A stretch of 64,000 bases of DNA from Rhabditoides inermis (Eukaryota; Nematoda; Chromadorea; Rhabditida; Rhabditidae): positions 197,501-261,500 of the forward strand of contig CAWZYM010000210.1 in assembly GCA_963966185.1 (NCBI GenBank). Reading direction: 5' to 3'. Positions 63,836 to 64,000 of the stretch are shown here, in pieces (position 1 is the first letter of the stretch; the number at the start of each line of letters is the position of its first letter). The notes beneath the pieces were generated by a model, which saw nothing but the letters and a program-made list of their open reading frames with translations, made no database searches and was not told the DNA's origin. The position numbers were made by a program, and so were the translations under genes.

Positions 63836-63955
63836 CGAGTGACTGGGATGGAGGGCTGTTCCGGCGACCCCCGTCAGAACCACCAACTGCTGTCTGCGCG
63901 GCGACACCCCCAGGGGAGACTCGAGCGACTGCTGCTGCTGCTGCTGCTCGACAAT
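63526..63955 (-). CDS. C-terminal exons of an unrecognised polyglutamine protein (runs off the window)
   Basis: Three minus-strand exons, 63955-63836, 63776-63663 and 63567-63526, all phase 0 with GT-AG ends, encode the last 91 residues of a protein whose start lies beyond the window edge. It shows a run of six glutamines (CAG codons), then SLESPLGVSPRRQQ, a proline/histidine-rich part with YPTGHVHQPVGHAHSG, and the C-terminus LDVASILGPLKIG. The composition suggests a disordered tail, as in transcriptional or RNA-binding regulators, but no domain is visible and I assign no function. The intron at 63777-63835 contains a (TC)n run. Confidence 0.65.
63801..63832. repeat. (TC)n microsatellite in an intron
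   Basis: About 32 bp of TC dinucleotides inside the intron 63777-63835. Confidence 0.9.
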
Positions 63956-64000
63956 CTGCAACAACACCATAAACAACAACAAAATACAGTCGTTATAATC

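Overview
This is nuclear DNA of an animal, almost certainly a nematode. Two genes in the 17-21 kb region read as nematode families: a carbohydrate sulfotransferase of the worm-expanded Sulfotransfer_2 type and an Srg-like serpentine chemoreceptor. Introns are mostly 40-120 bp with GT-AG ends, neighbouring same-strand genes lie about 230 bp apart in an operon-like arrangement, and most of the window is repeats. I cannot name the genus.

Layout. 1-13.5 kb is a mosaic of interspersed repeats: a 5'-truncated non-LTR retrotransposon (910-2781, minus strand), a 1.2-kb foldback element, a ~140-bp minisatellite, CT-rich minisatellites with long (TC)n runs, a 565-bp tandem duplication, and clusters of the 7-mer GTAAACA. 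13.5-21.45 kb is a rearranged two-gene locus. It holds one intact 11-exon sulfotransferase (17335-19441, minus), the 5' part of a chemoreceptor (19906-21452, plus), and direct and inverted partial copies of both, one carrying a tRNA-derived SINE. At 21453 the receptor is cut in mid-exon by a satellite array. 21.45-53.9 kb is about 200 tandem copies of a 159-bp satellite with several generations of higher-order repeats and one hAT-type MITE. 53.9-57.7 kb is a 2.77-kb duplication at the array edge, in which one copy carries a short retroelement-like insertion that the other lacks.

57.7-64 kb is ordinary gene-dense sequence, all on the minus strand: the 3' end of a polyglutamine-bearing gene (63526-63955), an unrecognised 13-exon gene (60370-62428), and a seven-exon gene with a probable Tudor-like (DUF4537-like) module and an 8-nt microexon (58055-60137). 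The last two may share a promoter. The gap between them holds a poly(A) signal, a U-rich run and an AG placed directly before the second ATG, as in nematode operons resolved by trans-splicing.

Gene models were made by hand: splice sites were chosen by GT/AG, phase and protein sense, with no transcript support.
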